Of a stretch of 64,000 bases of DNA, positions 8,566 through 17,053 are shown piece by piece. The notes under the pieces were generated by a model that ran no database searches, had not been told where the DNA came from, and saw nothing but the letters and a program-made list of their open reading frames with translations. The translations under genes were made by a program, and so were the position numbers. Positions within the stretch are counted from its first letter, which is position 1. The number at the start of each line of letters is the position of its first letter. Source of the stretch: an uncultured Clostridia bacterium (GTDB taxonomy: Bacteria; Bacillota; Clostridia; Oscillospirales; Acutalibacteraceae); NCBI GenBank assembly GCA_944412445.1, contig CALYBJ010000013.1, positions 1 to 64,000 of the forward strand. Reading direction: 5' to 3'.

Positions 8566-9597
8566 ATGGAAATAAAAGACATAAAAAGCATTACCGAAAG
8601 ACTGACTGCGGCGCAGGGAGTTTCGGGAAACGAATTTACTATGGATGAGGCAAGGTCTCTTTTATCTCTTTACGGAGAGGTAAGACAGGACAGGCAGGGA
8701 AACATTATATGCGAAACGGGAAAAGGCAAAAAGCATATACTTCTTGACGCTCATCTTGACCGTATAGGACTTATAGTTACATCTGTTGACGAAACAGGAT
8801 TTTTAAGAGTTGACAGATGCGGCGGATGCGATGTTCGGGTGCTTTCCGGCGCAGAGGTTACCGTCTGGGGCAAAAAAAATATTTACGGCGTTATTACAAG
8901 CACGCCGCCTCATCTATCGGGAGCAGAGGACAGAGATAAAGCACCTTCCTTTGATAATTTGTATGTTGACACCGGTCTGAATTACGGTGAAGTATCAAAA
9001 ATCGTATCAGTGGGCGACAGAATCACGATAGACGCTCCTGTCCGCTCTCTTGCAGGCTCAAGAATTACCGGAGCGGCTCTTGACGACAGAATCGGCATGG
9101 CGGCGATTATCCGGGTTCTTGACATTTTAAAGGATAAAAACACAAATGTTAAAATCTCCGTTCTTTTTTCGGTTCAGGAGGAGACGACGGAAGCCGGAAG
9201 CAAAACGGGCGCTTTCGGAATTTCTCCCGATGAAGCCATTGCCGTAGATGTGAGCTTCGGAACGGCTCCCGGCATAAGCCCCGTAAAAAGCAGAGAATTG
9301 GGCAAAGGCGGAATGATCTGCATCTCCCCTTCGATATCCTATGAAATGTCAAAGGAGCTTATGAGAGCAGCCGAAAAGAGCGGAATAAAATACCAGACGG
9401 AAATATGTCCGGGAAGCACAGGCACAAACGCCGACGCAATATCCGTTTCAAAAACAGGAATAAAAACAGGGCTTGTTTCAATTCCCATAAGAAATATGCA
9501 CACACAGGCGGAAGTTGCAGATCTTGAGGACGCCGAATCAACGGCACAGATTATCGCCGCATATATACTTGCCCAAGGAGAACAGGAAAATGTTTAA
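8566..9597 (+). CDS. M42 family metallo-aminopeptidase, paralog 1
   Basis: 343-residue member of the M42 (TET/glutamyl aminopeptidase) family. These are cytosolic dimetal enzymes that trim peptides inside dodecameric shells. Metal and catalytic motifs are visible: DAHLD near residue 63, ALDDRIG near 170, VQEE near 205, AVDVSF near 225, and a last His in NMHTQ near 317. It departs from the usual DAHMDEIG with DAHLDRIG, and from VQEEVGLRGA with VQEETTEAGS, so its specificity may differ. The next paralog overlaps its end by 8 bp. Ribosome site AAGGAAG before the ATG. Confidence 0.9.
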   Translation: MEIKDIKSITERLTAAQGVSGNEFTMDEARSLLSLYGEVRQDRQGNIICETGKGKKHILLDAHLDRIGLIVTSVDETGFLRVDRCGGCDVRVLSGAEVTVWGKKNIYGVITSTPPHLSGAEDRDKAPSFDNLYVDTGLNYGEVSKIVSVGDRITIDAPVRSLAGSRITGAALDDRIGMAAIIRVLDILKDKNTNVKISVLFSVQEETTEAGSKTGAFGISPDEAIAVDVSFGTAPGISPVKSRELGKGGMICISPSISYEMSKELMRAAEKSGIKYQTEICPGSTGTNADAISVSKTGIKTGLVSIPIRNMHTQAEVADLEDAESTAQIIAAYILAQGEQENV

Positions 9598-10606
9598 GAC
9601 AATCGAAGAATTAAGCCTTATAAACGGCGCCTCCGGAAGAGAGGACAAGGTAAGGGAATACATCATTTCAAAAATCAAGGATTACTGCCAATACAGAACA
9701 GACGCCATGGGCAATTTAATTGCCTTTAAAAAGGGCAGAGAAACTCCGAAAAACAAAATTATGCTTGACGCTCACATGGACGAAGTAGGAATAATAATAA
9801 CATACATTGAAAAGGACGGAACTCTTCGTTTTTCCTGTGTGGGAGGCATTGACACCAAGGTAATTCTGGGAAGAAGCTTTATTTTTGAAAACGGCGCCGT
9901 TGGAACTGCCGGCGTTACGCCGATACATCTGTTAAGCGATTCGGAACGCAAAAAAATTCCCGACGCCGACAGCCTTTATATAGATATAGGGGCTTCATCA
10001 AAGGAGGAAGCCGAAAAGTATGTTAAAATCGGAGAGACAGGGGTATTTCTTTCTGATTTTAAAGAATTCGGCGACAGCAAAATAAAGGGAAAAGCGCTTG
10101 ACGACAGAGTAGGCTGCGCGGTTCTCATAGACATGATACAATCCGATTTGCCCTACGACGCATATTTTTCATTTTCCGTTCAGGAGGAAATCGGGCTGAG
10201 AGGTGCGGCAGCCGCAGCCTTCGGAATAAATCCCGACTGCGCAATCGTTTTTGAAACAACTACCGCCGCCGACATTATAGATGTTCCTCCTCACAAACAG
10301 GTATGCCTTTTGGGAAAGGGCGCGGCTGTATCCTTTATGGACAGAAGCACAATTTACAGCAGGGAGCTTTTTGATACGGCGTTCCGTATTGCAGGGCAAA
10401 AAGGAATCAAGGTTCAGGCAAAAACAATGGTTTCAGGAGGCAATAATGCCGGAGCCGTTCATAAGTCAAGGGAAGGTGTTAAAACAATTACAATCAACAC
10501 TCCCTGCCGCTATCTTCATTCGGCTGTATGCGTATGCGATAAAAACGATATTAAAAACGTGCGCCTTTTAGGAGAGGCTCTTCTTTCGGAGCTTGCAAAT
10601 GCTTAA
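9590..10606 (+). CDS. M42 family metallo-aminopeptidase, paralog 2
   Basis: 338 residues, about as long as the preceding paralog and with more typical motifs: DAHMDEVG near 60, ALDDRVG near 165, VQEEIGLRGA near 200, and HSAVC near 315. The metal ligand usually written as Asp after the EE pair appears as VFETTT (Glu). The start is the ATG at 9590, with AAGGAG 10 nt upstream inside the previous gene; it overlaps that gene's stop by 8 bp, so translation is coupled. Two adjacent paralogs suggest a mixed oligomer or two complementary specificities (inference). Confidence 0.92.
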   Translation: MFKTIEELSLINGASGREDKVREYIISKIKDYCQYRTDAMGNLIAFKKGRETPKNKIMLDAHMDEVGIIITYIEKDGTLRFSCVGGIDTKVILGRSFIFENGAVGTAGVTPIHLLSDSERKKIPDADSLYIDIGASSKEEAEKYVKIGETGVFLSDFKEFGDSKIKGKALDDRVGCAVLIDMIQSDLPYDAYFSFSVQEEIGLRGAAAAAFGINPDCAIVFETTTAADIIDVPPHKQVCLLGKGAAVSFMDRSTIYSRELFDTAFRIAGQKGIKVQAKTMVSGGNNAGAVHKSREGVKTITINTPCRYLHSAVCVCDKNDIKNVRLLGEALLSELANA

Positions 10607-11360
10607 GCTGCTCTGCAAGGAAAAAGAAGAGGGCTTTTTAAGCTTCTGTCAAAACTGTACGGATAAGGTAAACGGAGCGGTGCTTTACACAAGGCTTAAA
10701 GCCTACGGAACAGACTCCGGCGAGGCTCTTTTCTGGTATTCGGAGGACAAGGATAAAATAACAAGCTGTTCCTCGCTTTTTGACGGAGTTTTTACATTTG
10801 TATCAGGAAATAACGCTCCCTTTTCGGACATCAAACTTTTTCCGCATATAATAGGAGCTTCGGAAGTTTTATGCTCTCTTGACAGCTTTCAGAAAACAGG
10901 CTTTGAAGAAAAAAGCATAAGGAAAAGCCTTGTTCTGAAATTCAAGGGAAGCGATAAATCGCCTGCCGCTTCGGAAGTAACGGCAGAAAATCTTAAAGAA
11001 ATTTTTCCCGTAATTTTTGAGGAAAACCCTGACAAGGACAAAATTTTCCCCTATTGGTACACAGACGCTTCACATAAGCTTCGCCACGGTCTTATAAGAG
11101 GAAAAGCCGTGTATGCTGACGGCAAATGCGTTTCGGTATGTATCACCAGCGGAGAAACCAATAATACCGCCGTTATTTCCTCTGCCGCAACCCTTAAAGC
11201 TTACAGAAAAAAGGGATTCGGAGAATGTGCCGTAATTTCTCTTACGAAGGCTTCCGGCAAAGAGGCTTATGTGGTTACAGACAGTGTAAAAACAGCGGAA
11301 TGGTACGAAAAATTGGGATTTGAATTAACAAAAAACACTTTATGCAGCTTTTCTTTATAA
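10599..11360 (+). CDS. GNAT family N-acetyltransferase with N-terminal extension
   Basis: 253 residues. The C-terminal part (about 160-250) looks like a GNAT/FR47 fold: AVISSAATLKAYRKKGFGE is the acetyl-CoA loop region, with R-K-K-G-F-G as the pyrophosphate-binding turn, and WYEKLGFE is the usual end motif. The N-terminal 150 residues are a second, weakly GNAT-like or unrelated domain. The substrate is unknown. ATG 10599 overlaps the end of paralog 2 by 8 bp with GGAG in place; a TTG two codons earlier is a weaker choice. Third gene of the peptidase operon. Confidence 0.8.
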   Translation: MLKLLCKEKEEGFLSFCQNCTDKVNGAVLYTRLKAYGTDSGEALFWYSEDKDKITSCSSLFDGVFTFVSGNNAPFSDIKLFPHIIGASEVLCSLDSFQKTGFEEKSIRKSLVLKFKGSDKSPAASEVTAENLKEIFPVIFEENPDKDKIFPYWYTDASHKLRHGLIRGKAVYADGKCVSVCITSGETNNTAVISSAATLKAYRKKGFGECAVISLTKASGKEAYVVTDSVKTAEWYEKLGFELTKNTLCSFSL

Positions 11361-11367
11361 AAATCAA

Positions 11368-11400
11368 GGGGCACAGCCATTAAGCTGTGCTCCTGTTTTA
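11368..11400. terminator. Bidirectional terminator between GNAT and GH31 genes
   Basis: 10-bp stem GGGGCACAGC/GCTGTGCTCC (one G-U pair) with loop CATTA. It has TGTTTTA on the plus side and a U-rich run on the minus side, and sits between two convergent genes. Confidence 0.85.
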
Positions 11401-13821
11401 TGTTTCCATTGCGAAAATCTCGTCAACAAGACTTTGAACCTCTTTATCGCCGTTTATCTTGCCGTCAAAGTCATCCCTTAAATATCCCGTGTAACGCTTT
11501 GCCTTAAAGGTGTTGCTCTCCTGAAGCTTTGAAAACAGCTCTATGAGCATTTCCCTTCTCGGAGGATTCTTTCTTTCGGAAATGCCCTCCAAAATACATT
11601 TAATTTCTTTTTTGCCATCTGTTTCAACGGTTATATGAATTTCTCCGTTTTTGTTTATCTGTGAAAAAGCCTTTTCTCTGCCGTTTGCAGTTACCGTTAT
11701 TTTTTCACAGTCTGAAATGTCCTTAAATGAGAAGGTGTATTTTCTCTTTTTAGGTACAACGGTAAGATCTCCTGCCGTTTTTCCCGCTGTAAAGGTTACC
11801 TTTCCGTCCTCTTCCGTCACCTCAAAAAGAGTTTCCGCAAAAGCTCCATTTTCATAATTCATCGTTTCTCCGTCGTCCTCATATAAATTAAAGGAGCCGT
11901 TTCCTCTGTATATAAGGATTTCCATTTCCTCCGGGTTTTTCCAGTCGTTTGTCCTGTCGTTTACGGAAAGAGGAATTATGGCTCCTTCTTTTGCCAGAAC
12001 AGGTATGGAGGACTTATCCCGGTACATTTTTATTTTTCTGCCGCCTTTATAGATTTTTCCGGTAAATATATCTGTATATCTTCCCTCGGGAAGCCATACA
12101 TCGGCGCCTGCCATTAATGATTTTTTGCTTACGGGCGTTGTTTCGGGACAGACTATAAGCTCGCTTCCGAAGAAATATTCGTTGGGAACCTCATAAGCCT
12201 CCTGATTTTTCGGATAAAGATAATACATAGGCTTTATCAGCGGATCTCCGTCCCTGTGAGTTCTCATGTTCATTGTATATATATAAGGTATAAGCCTGTG
12301 ACGGAGCCTTAAGCATTTAACCGCTTCGGTTTCAGCTTCACTGCTGAATTTCCACGGCTCTTTTCCTAAAAATTCATTGCTTGTGGAATGAAGCCTCATT
12401 ATCGGACTGAAAACTCCGAACTGAAGCCAGCGTATATACAGCTCGTCGTCCCGTTTTCCCAGATGATGACCTCCTATGTCGTGGCTCCACCAGGAATAAC
12501 CGATATTTGAAGCCGTAGCCGTAAAATAGGGCTGAAAATCAAGAACATCCCAGTTTATTGCCGTATCTCCGGAGAAGCCTAAAGGATACCTGTGGCTGCC
12601 CACTCCCGCATATCTCGAAAGTATCAGAGGTCTTTTTCCGTCCCTTTTGATATCAAGGCTGTGGTAATGGTTAAGTATCCACAATGGGTCCAGTCCTTCC
12701 ACCTTCGACCTTGTGCCCTGCTGCCAGTCTATCCACCAAAAGTCAACGCCGTCATCTTCATATCCGTGATGAAGATATTTAAAATATCCCTCGGTATATT
12801 TCTTATCTGTTAAATCAAACTCTATCTGCTTTTTCGTTTCCGGATTTATACCCATAAAACGGGCGAAATCCTCGTACATATCCTCAAAAAACCTTACTCC
12901 GTCCGCCGGGTGCAGATTCACCGTAACCTTAAAGTTTTCATCCTTTAAGGTCTTTAAAAATTCCTTGTAATCAGGGAATAAATCAGTGTTCCAGCTGTAT
13001 CCCGTCCAGCCTGAGTTCTGGAACATGGTAAGAAGCTTTTCCTTGATGTTTTTATCCTTAACGGACTTTGCCTCTTTTCCGAATTTGCTTTTGATATCCA
13101 CCCAGTGCCAGTCCATATCTATGGTAGCCACGGTTACGGGTATCTCTTCCTTTATAAATCTGTCCATTAAAGCAAGATATTCTTCCTGAGTGTAGGCTTT
13201 ATACCTGCTCCACCAGTTACCTAAAGTAAATCTGGGTATAAGCGGGGTCTGTCCCGTAAGCTTGTAAAAATCCCTTACGGCTCCCGTATAATCGTCTCCG
13301 TAGGCAAAGCAATATATATCCGTGCCGTTTTCGTTTCTTTGGAGTACATCCTTTCTGGGCTTCACGGTGCCGTCGTCGCAGATTACAAGGGATTTGCTGT
13401 CGTCAATAACTGCAACGCCGTCCCTTGAAATTATTCCGTCTTCAAGGCTCACTCTGCCGATTGTGGCGTCAAGAGTTCTTCTTGTCCCCTTCAAATTGCC
13501 GCTTTTAAAGTCCGACACTCTTCTGCCGTCCTCCAAAGCTACCTGCAAAAGCTTTCCTCCCGAATCAAAGACAAAAGACACCTTATCTGTTTTTACGGAA
13601 AAATTAACTCCGTTGTGGGTAAGAGTAAAGGCAGGCTCCTGAAAATTCCTGTTTAAAACCGTCTGGGTCGGTCTGTCGCAGAATTTGCAGTCACTCTGTT
13701 TTTCTATTCTTATAAGATTTGGAGTCAAAACGCTTATACGAAGGCTTCCCTTTATTATCGTACAGGACGGAAGTGTTTTTCCGTCAGTTTTTATTGAAAA
13801 AGTTTCGCTGAACCAATCCAT
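11398..13821 (-). CDS. Glycoside hydrolase family 31 (alpha-glucosidase/alpha-xylosidase type)
   Basis: 807-residue retaining alpha-glycosidase. An N-terminal beta-sandwich is followed by the (beta/alpha)8 barrel and C-terminal beta domains, the GH31 order. The barrel shows IDMDWHWVD near residue 235, the nucleophile Asp in WWIDWQQG near 360, and the acid/base Asp in GFSGDT near 420. It then has the typical RWLQFGVFSPIMRLHS. No signal peptide, so it acts in the cytosol on imported alpha-oligosaccharides. The exact substrate cannot be told from sequence. The last 60 residues are an extra helical tail. Single gene between a promoter and a shared terminator. Confidence 0.93.
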   Translation of the reverse strand: MDWFSETFSIKTDGKTLPSCTIIKGSLRISVLTPNLIRIEKQSDCKFCDRPTQTVLNRNFQEPAFTLTHNGVNFSVKTDKVSFVFDSGGKLLQVALEDGRRVSDFKSGNLKGTRRTLDATIGRVSLEDGIISRDGVAVIDDSKSLVICDDGTVKPRKDVLQRNENGTDIYCFAYGDDYTGAVRDFYKLTGQTPLIPRFTLGNWWSRYKAYTQEEYLALMDRFIKEEIPVTVATIDMDWHWVDIKSKFGKEAKSVKDKNIKEKLLTMFQNSGWTGYSWNTDLFPDYKEFLKTLKDENFKVTVNLHPADGVRFFEDMYEDFARFMGINPETKKQIEFDLTDKKYTEGYFKYLHHGYEDDGVDFWWIDWQQGTRSKVEGLDPLWILNHYHSLDIKRDGKRPLILSRYAGVGSHRYPLGFSGDTAINWDVLDFQPYFTATASNIGYSWWSHDIGGHHLGKRDDELYIRWLQFGVFSPIMRLHSTSNEFLGKEPWKFSSEAETEAVKCLRLRHRLIPYIYTMNMRTHRDGDPLIKPMYYLYPKNQEAYEVPNEYFFGSELIVCPETTPVSKKSLMAGADVWLPEGRYTDIFTGKIYKGGRKIKMYRDKSSIPVLAKEGAIIPLSVNDRTNDWKNPEEMEILIYRGNGSFNLYEDDGETMNYENGAFAETLFEVTEEDGKVTFTAGKTAGDLTVVPKKRKYTFSFKDISDCEKITVTANGREKAFSQINKNGEIHITVETDGKKEIKCILEGISERKNPPRREMLIELFSKLQESNTFKAKRYTGYLRDDFDGKINGDKEVQSLVDEIFAMET

Positions 13822-13858
13822 AAAACATCACCCTGAATTTTAAGTTTAACGCAAATTC

Positions 13859-13887
13859 AGTTTATATTATTTTTCTCTGATAGTCAA
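13859..13887 (-). promoter_or_regulatory. Probable promoter of the GH31 gene
   Basis: Reverse strand: TTGACT (13882-13887), 17 nt, TAAACT (13859-13864); a 15-nt spacing to TATAAA is also possible. Confidence 0.5.
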
Positions 13888-13982
13888 TAGACTTCGGATA
13901 TATTCACACTATATTTATATTAAATTTACACAGTATATTTATTTACATGACATATATTTTTATTAATTATAGTTGCAAATTG

Positions 13983-14011
13983 TTGAATTTTTATTTATAT
14001 TATTGTATTAT
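13983..14011 (+). promoter_or_regulatory. Probable promoter(s) of the FAD oxidoreductase gene
   Basis: TTGAAT (13983-13988), 17 nt, TATTAT (14006-14011). A second overlapping pair, TTGCAA (13973-13978), 17 nt, TATATT (13996-14001), is equally good. Confidence 0.55.
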
Positions 14012-14040
14012 AAAGTAAAAGAAATAAAGGATTGAATTTG

Positions 14041-15357
14041 ATGAAGAAAAAAATTATAATAGCCGGCGCAGGTCACGGAGGACTTGCAGCCGCCGCAATC
14101 CTGGGAGAAAAAGGCTATGACATTACCGTATTTGAAAAAAACAAACGGAAGGATATGGGCTACGACTGGACGGATGTTTTCCAGATAAACTGCTTCGACG
14201 ACGCAGGGCTGCCGAGACCTCCTGCAAACAAATATCATCCGTCATATAATATCACCTATACAAATCCCGGAAAAACCGTTCATATAACCATGCCCGACAT
14301 TCAGGTGTCATCAAACTCCATAATGGACAGAAAGGACCTGTGCAGATACTTAATAAGACTCTGCGAGAAAAACGGCGTCAAATTCAGATTCGGAACGGAG
14401 ATAATCGCTCCTGTTGCCGATAAAAACAGAGTTATCGGAATGGTTGTCAGGAAAAATGATAAGCTTTCCGCCGAATTCGGGGATTTGATTATCGACGCCG
14501 CAGGAATGGATTCGCCCCTGCGGACACTGCTTCCCGAAAGATTCGGCATACAAAATGAAATCCGCGGCAGCGAGGTATTTACAGTTTACAGGGCGTTTTT
14601 CAGCAAAACGGTAGCTTCCTCACCGGAACACAAATACATAGTTCATTTTTTCCACATGAGAAAACCCGGTATATCCTGGCTTATAACAGAAAAAAACTAT
14701 ATGGATATACTTATCGGCCGCTTCGGGGAAGAGCTTACGGAAGATGATATTTCGGAGGCTCTTGCAGATTTAAGGGCAACCTATCCTGCTGTAGGAGATG
14801 AAATAATACGGGGCGGTCAGGTGGCAAGGATTCCTTTAAGAAGAACTCTCCCGATTATTGTTGCCGACGGATATGCGGCAATAGGCGACAGCGCCGGAAT
14901 GACAATACCCATTATCGGCTCCGGAATAGCAAACAGCATAAGGGCGGGAAAATATCTTGCTGAGGCGGTAATTGATGACACTGATGAAGAATACACCGCA
15001 AAAACCCTTTGGAAATATCAATATAACTACTTTACTAATGTGGGCAACAAGTATGTGGTTATAGATAAAATAAAAAGGCTGGCATCGTCTCTTTCCGCCA
15101 ATGATGTAGACTACCTTCTTGAAAAGGAAATACTTTCCGCCGGCGAGCTTTCCATAGGAGAAGAACAGGCAACCGCCATGCCGCTGTCAACCCTTTCCCG
15201 GAAATTTATCAGAGCCATTCCCAAGCTGCCCTTTGTTGCAAATACTGCAAGAACTTTCGCAAAATTCGGAGCAGTAAAAAAGATACTTAAAAAAATGCCC
15301 GAAGAGTACGACAAGGACGCCGTAGCTCAATGGGCAGAACAGTATAAAAATGTATAA
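14041..15357 (+). CDS. FAD-dependent oxidoreductase (geranylgeranyl reductase/monooxygenase-like)
   Basis: 438 residues. The N-terminal Rossmann dinucleotide motif GAGHGGLAAAAILGEKG (near residue 8) has the GxGxxG spacing, and the second FAD motif AAIGDSAGMTIPIIGSGI (near 282) matches the GD motif of the PHBH/geranylgeranyl reductase group. A conserved Arg in MDRKDLCRYL (near 97) contacts FAD in such enzymes. The substrate is unknown; family members act on isoprenoid lipids, quinone-like or aromatic compounds. The start is ATG 14041 (AAAGG 10 nt upstream), not the TTG three codons earlier. A monocistronic unit with its own promoter and terminator. Confidence 0.85.
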   Translation: MKKKIIIAGAGHGGLAAAAILGEKGYDITVFEKNKRKDMGYDWTDVFQINCFDDAGLPRPPANKYHPSYNITYTNPGKTVHITMPDIQVSSNSIMDRKDLCRYLIRLCEKNGVKFRFGTEIIAPVADKNRVIGMVVRKNDKLSAEFGDLIIDAAGMDSPLRTLLPERFGIQNEIRGSEVFTVYRAFFSKTVASSPEHKYIVHFFHMRKPGISWLITEKNYMDILIGRFGEELTEDDISEALADLRATYPAVGDEIIRGGQVARIPLRRTLPIIVADGYAAIGDSAGMTIPIIGSGIANSIRAGKYLAEAVIDDTDEEYTAKTLWKYQYNYFTNVGNKYVVIDKIKRLASSLSANDVDYLLEKEILSAGELSIGEEQATAMPLSTLSRKFIRAIPKLPFVANTARTFAKFGAVKKILKKMPEEYDKDAVAQWAEQYKNV

Positions 15358-15360
15358 AGC

Positions 15361-15396
15361 AAAAAAAACGGAGCAGCCAAACTGCTCCGTTAATTT
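15361..15396. terminator. Bidirectional terminator, oxidoreductase/dockerin genes
   Basis: 9-bp stem ACGGAGCAG/CTGCTCCGT (15368-15390) flanked by eight A on one side and TAATTTT on the other, between convergent genes. Confidence 0.9.
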
Positions 15397-15411
15397 TATC
15401 TGCTAAATAAA

Positions 15412-15834
15412 TTAAGCTACTTCGCTTACAAGCTCATCGGCAGAGATAAGCTGTGCGGAAAGTCTGAGAACTCTTCTTGCATCGTTAGCAAGGATTTTTC
15501 CGTCTTTTACTACATCAGCTGCTATAGTCTGAGCGGCATTGAATGTATCAAGCTGTGCTGAAACACGAAGAATCATACGAGCATCGGCAGCTGTAACTTC
15601 ACCGTCGCCGTTTACATCGCCGTATACATATGTAGGCTCTTCTTTTTCTGTTGTTGTTTCATCTGAAACATCCTCTGAAACCTCTTCTGAAGCTTCTTCT
15701 GAAATCTCTTCTGAAACTGATTCGGGTTCAACTGCATACAAATTTCCGCTTTCAGCTAAAACTGCTATAACCGTACCTGAAACGAATACTAATGCAAGAA
15801 TGCAGCATATCATTGTCTTTAAGTTTCTGCTCAT
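15412..15834 (-). CDS. Small secreted type I dockerin protein
   Basis: 140 residues: a signal peptide/anchor (about 8-28), a Glu/Ser repeat linker of SEE(I/A/V) units, then a type I dockerin (about 68-132) with calcium loops DVNGDGEVTAADAR and a second, weaker loop DVVKDGKILANDAR that lacks the usual Asn/Asp at position 3. Nothing else is present, so the protein is essentially a dockerin on a short stalk. A good ribosome site AGGAGG precedes the ATG. It could compete for or bridge cohesins, or bind a single surface partner; no cohesin gene lies in this window. Confidence 0.85.
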   Translation of the reverse strand: MSRNLKTMICCILALVFVSGTVIAVLAESGNLYAVEPESVSEEISEEASEEVSEDVSDETTTEKEEPTYVYGDVNGDGEVTAADARMILRVSAQLDTFNAAQTIAADVVKDGKILANDARRVLRLSAQLISADELVSEVA

Positions 15835-15944
15835 TTGTTTTTCCTCCTGATTTTTTTCAACATTCTCGTTAATTCCTTTTCAAAAAGTCTGAAAATGTTG
15901 TAATTTCTTTTTTTGCCTTGCTTGCTTTATACAAGAACAGTTGT

Positions 15945-15973
15945 ATAATATCATATTCTTAATTTTAAATCAA
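15945..15973 (-). promoter_or_regulatory. SigA-type promoter for the small dockerin gene
   Basis: Reverse strand: TTGATT (15968-15973), 17 nt, TATTAT (15945-15950). It leaves a leader of about 105 nt that contains a possible hairpin around TTTTCA...TGAAAA. Confidence 0.65.
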
Positions 15974-16091
15974 GCGTTTTTATTATTTTTTTTCCGTTAA
16001 AATAAACAAAGAATTACAATATTTTCCATGATTTTTTAATGCCGATACAGTTTTTACCGGAATTTATATAAATAAGAAATCAGGAAGCAGT

Positions 16092-16907
16092 TTACCTTTC
16101 AATGCGGTATTCAATAAGAAGATATCCTCCGGCGTCCTTTTTTAGCTTAGCCGTTCCCGATGCGTAAAGCTCTCCCTGTTCTTTGGCTTCAGCTCCGGTC
16201 ATATCGGTTGACGCACCGCCGGAATAAACGGTAAATTCAACATTTATATATCCGTTTTCGTCTGTTATGCTGTCGGCTACGGCAATATTAACATAGCTTA
16301 ATCCGTCCGCCGCAGGAGCATAGTAATAGCCGTCATCGTATTCTATAAAGGCATACTGTGATTCAGTGTAGGCGCTTTTTCTCTCCGGAGTAAAGCCCAG
16401 AGTCTCTTCAATAAACTCTGCCGCCTTCTCGTACGGAACCCCCAGATACTGTCCGGCCTGATTATCGGTATCCTTTGTGACTACCGAATTTCCGTATATA
16501 TCCCTTACATATAAATACGCAAAACGCAGCACATCATAGTCGGAATATGAATTTTCCTTATAGCTTCCCGACGCTTCCGCAAAATAATATTTTGAAAAAA
16601 TACTTAAAAAGTCGTTTACGGCTTTCGGGTCAGTCGCTGCTCCGTCATTGCTCTCCCCCTGATTTTCCTGCTCTTCATTGCCGGCCTGAGTATTGTCAGG
16701 AGAATCCGCTCCGTCTTCATTGGCAGGTTCATCAGCATCAATACCGTTATCATTATTCTGAGCTTCATCTTCATATGCGGAATTATTTCCCGTGGGGTCT
16801 TCGGATGCACCTATATATCCTTTATCGTTAAGAAGCCATAAAACTGCCGAAGCTCCCAAAACTGCCGCAATAACTATTCCCGCCATAGCGGCCTTTGCCT
16901 TTTTCAT
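16092..16907 (-). CDS. Membrane-anchored extracellular protein of unknown function
   Basis: 271 residues. One N-terminal membrane helix (about 7-26) without a lipobox is followed by an Asn/Glu/Asp-rich disordered linker (about 35-92) and a folded domain (about 95-271). The domain is rich in Tyr and Gly and mixes helix and strand; it ends in a beta pattern GTAKLKKDAGGYLLIEYRIER like that seen in small sensor or NTF2-like extracellular domains. I do not recognise the family. GGAGGGCG lies 4-6 nt before the ATG. Own promoter; the next gene upstream is on the same strand but has its own terminator. Confidence 0.75.
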   Translation of the reverse strand: MKKAKAAMAGIVIAAVLGASAVLWLLNDKGYIGASEDPTGNNSAYEDEAQNNDNGIDADEPANEDGADSPDNTQAGNEEQENQGESNDGAATDPKAVNDFLSIFSKYYFAEASGSYKENSYSDYDVLRFAYLYVRDIYGNSVVTKDTDNQAGQYLGVPYEKAAEFIEETLGFTPERKSAYTESQYAFIEYDDGYYYAPAADGLSYVNIAVADSITDENGYINVEFTVYSGGASTDMTGAEAKEQGELYASGTAKLKKDAGGYLLIEYRIER

Positions 16908-16934
16908 TTTACGCCCTCCTTCAAAATTTACCTA

Positions 16935-16963
16935 ATTATATCATATATCTCCTTGTTTTTCAA
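16935..16963 (-). promoter_or_regulatory. SigA-type promoter for the 16092 gene
   Basis: Reverse strand: TTGAAA (16958-16963), 17 nt, TATAAT (16935-16940). Confidence 0.75.
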
Positions 16964-17011
16964 TAAATTATAAGCATCGTTTCCTTTATTATACATTGAA
17001 ACATAAAAACA

Positions 17012-17037
17012 GGCAGCCCCATAGGAGCCGCCTGCCT
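17012..17037 (-). terminator. Terminator of the large secreted-protein gene
   Basis: AGGCAG/CTGCCT stem extended by inner G/C pairs, then UUUUUAUGUU on the reverse strand, 16 bp past the stop at 17054. Confidence 0.7.
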
Positions 17038-17053
17038 TTTAGTCAGATTTTAA

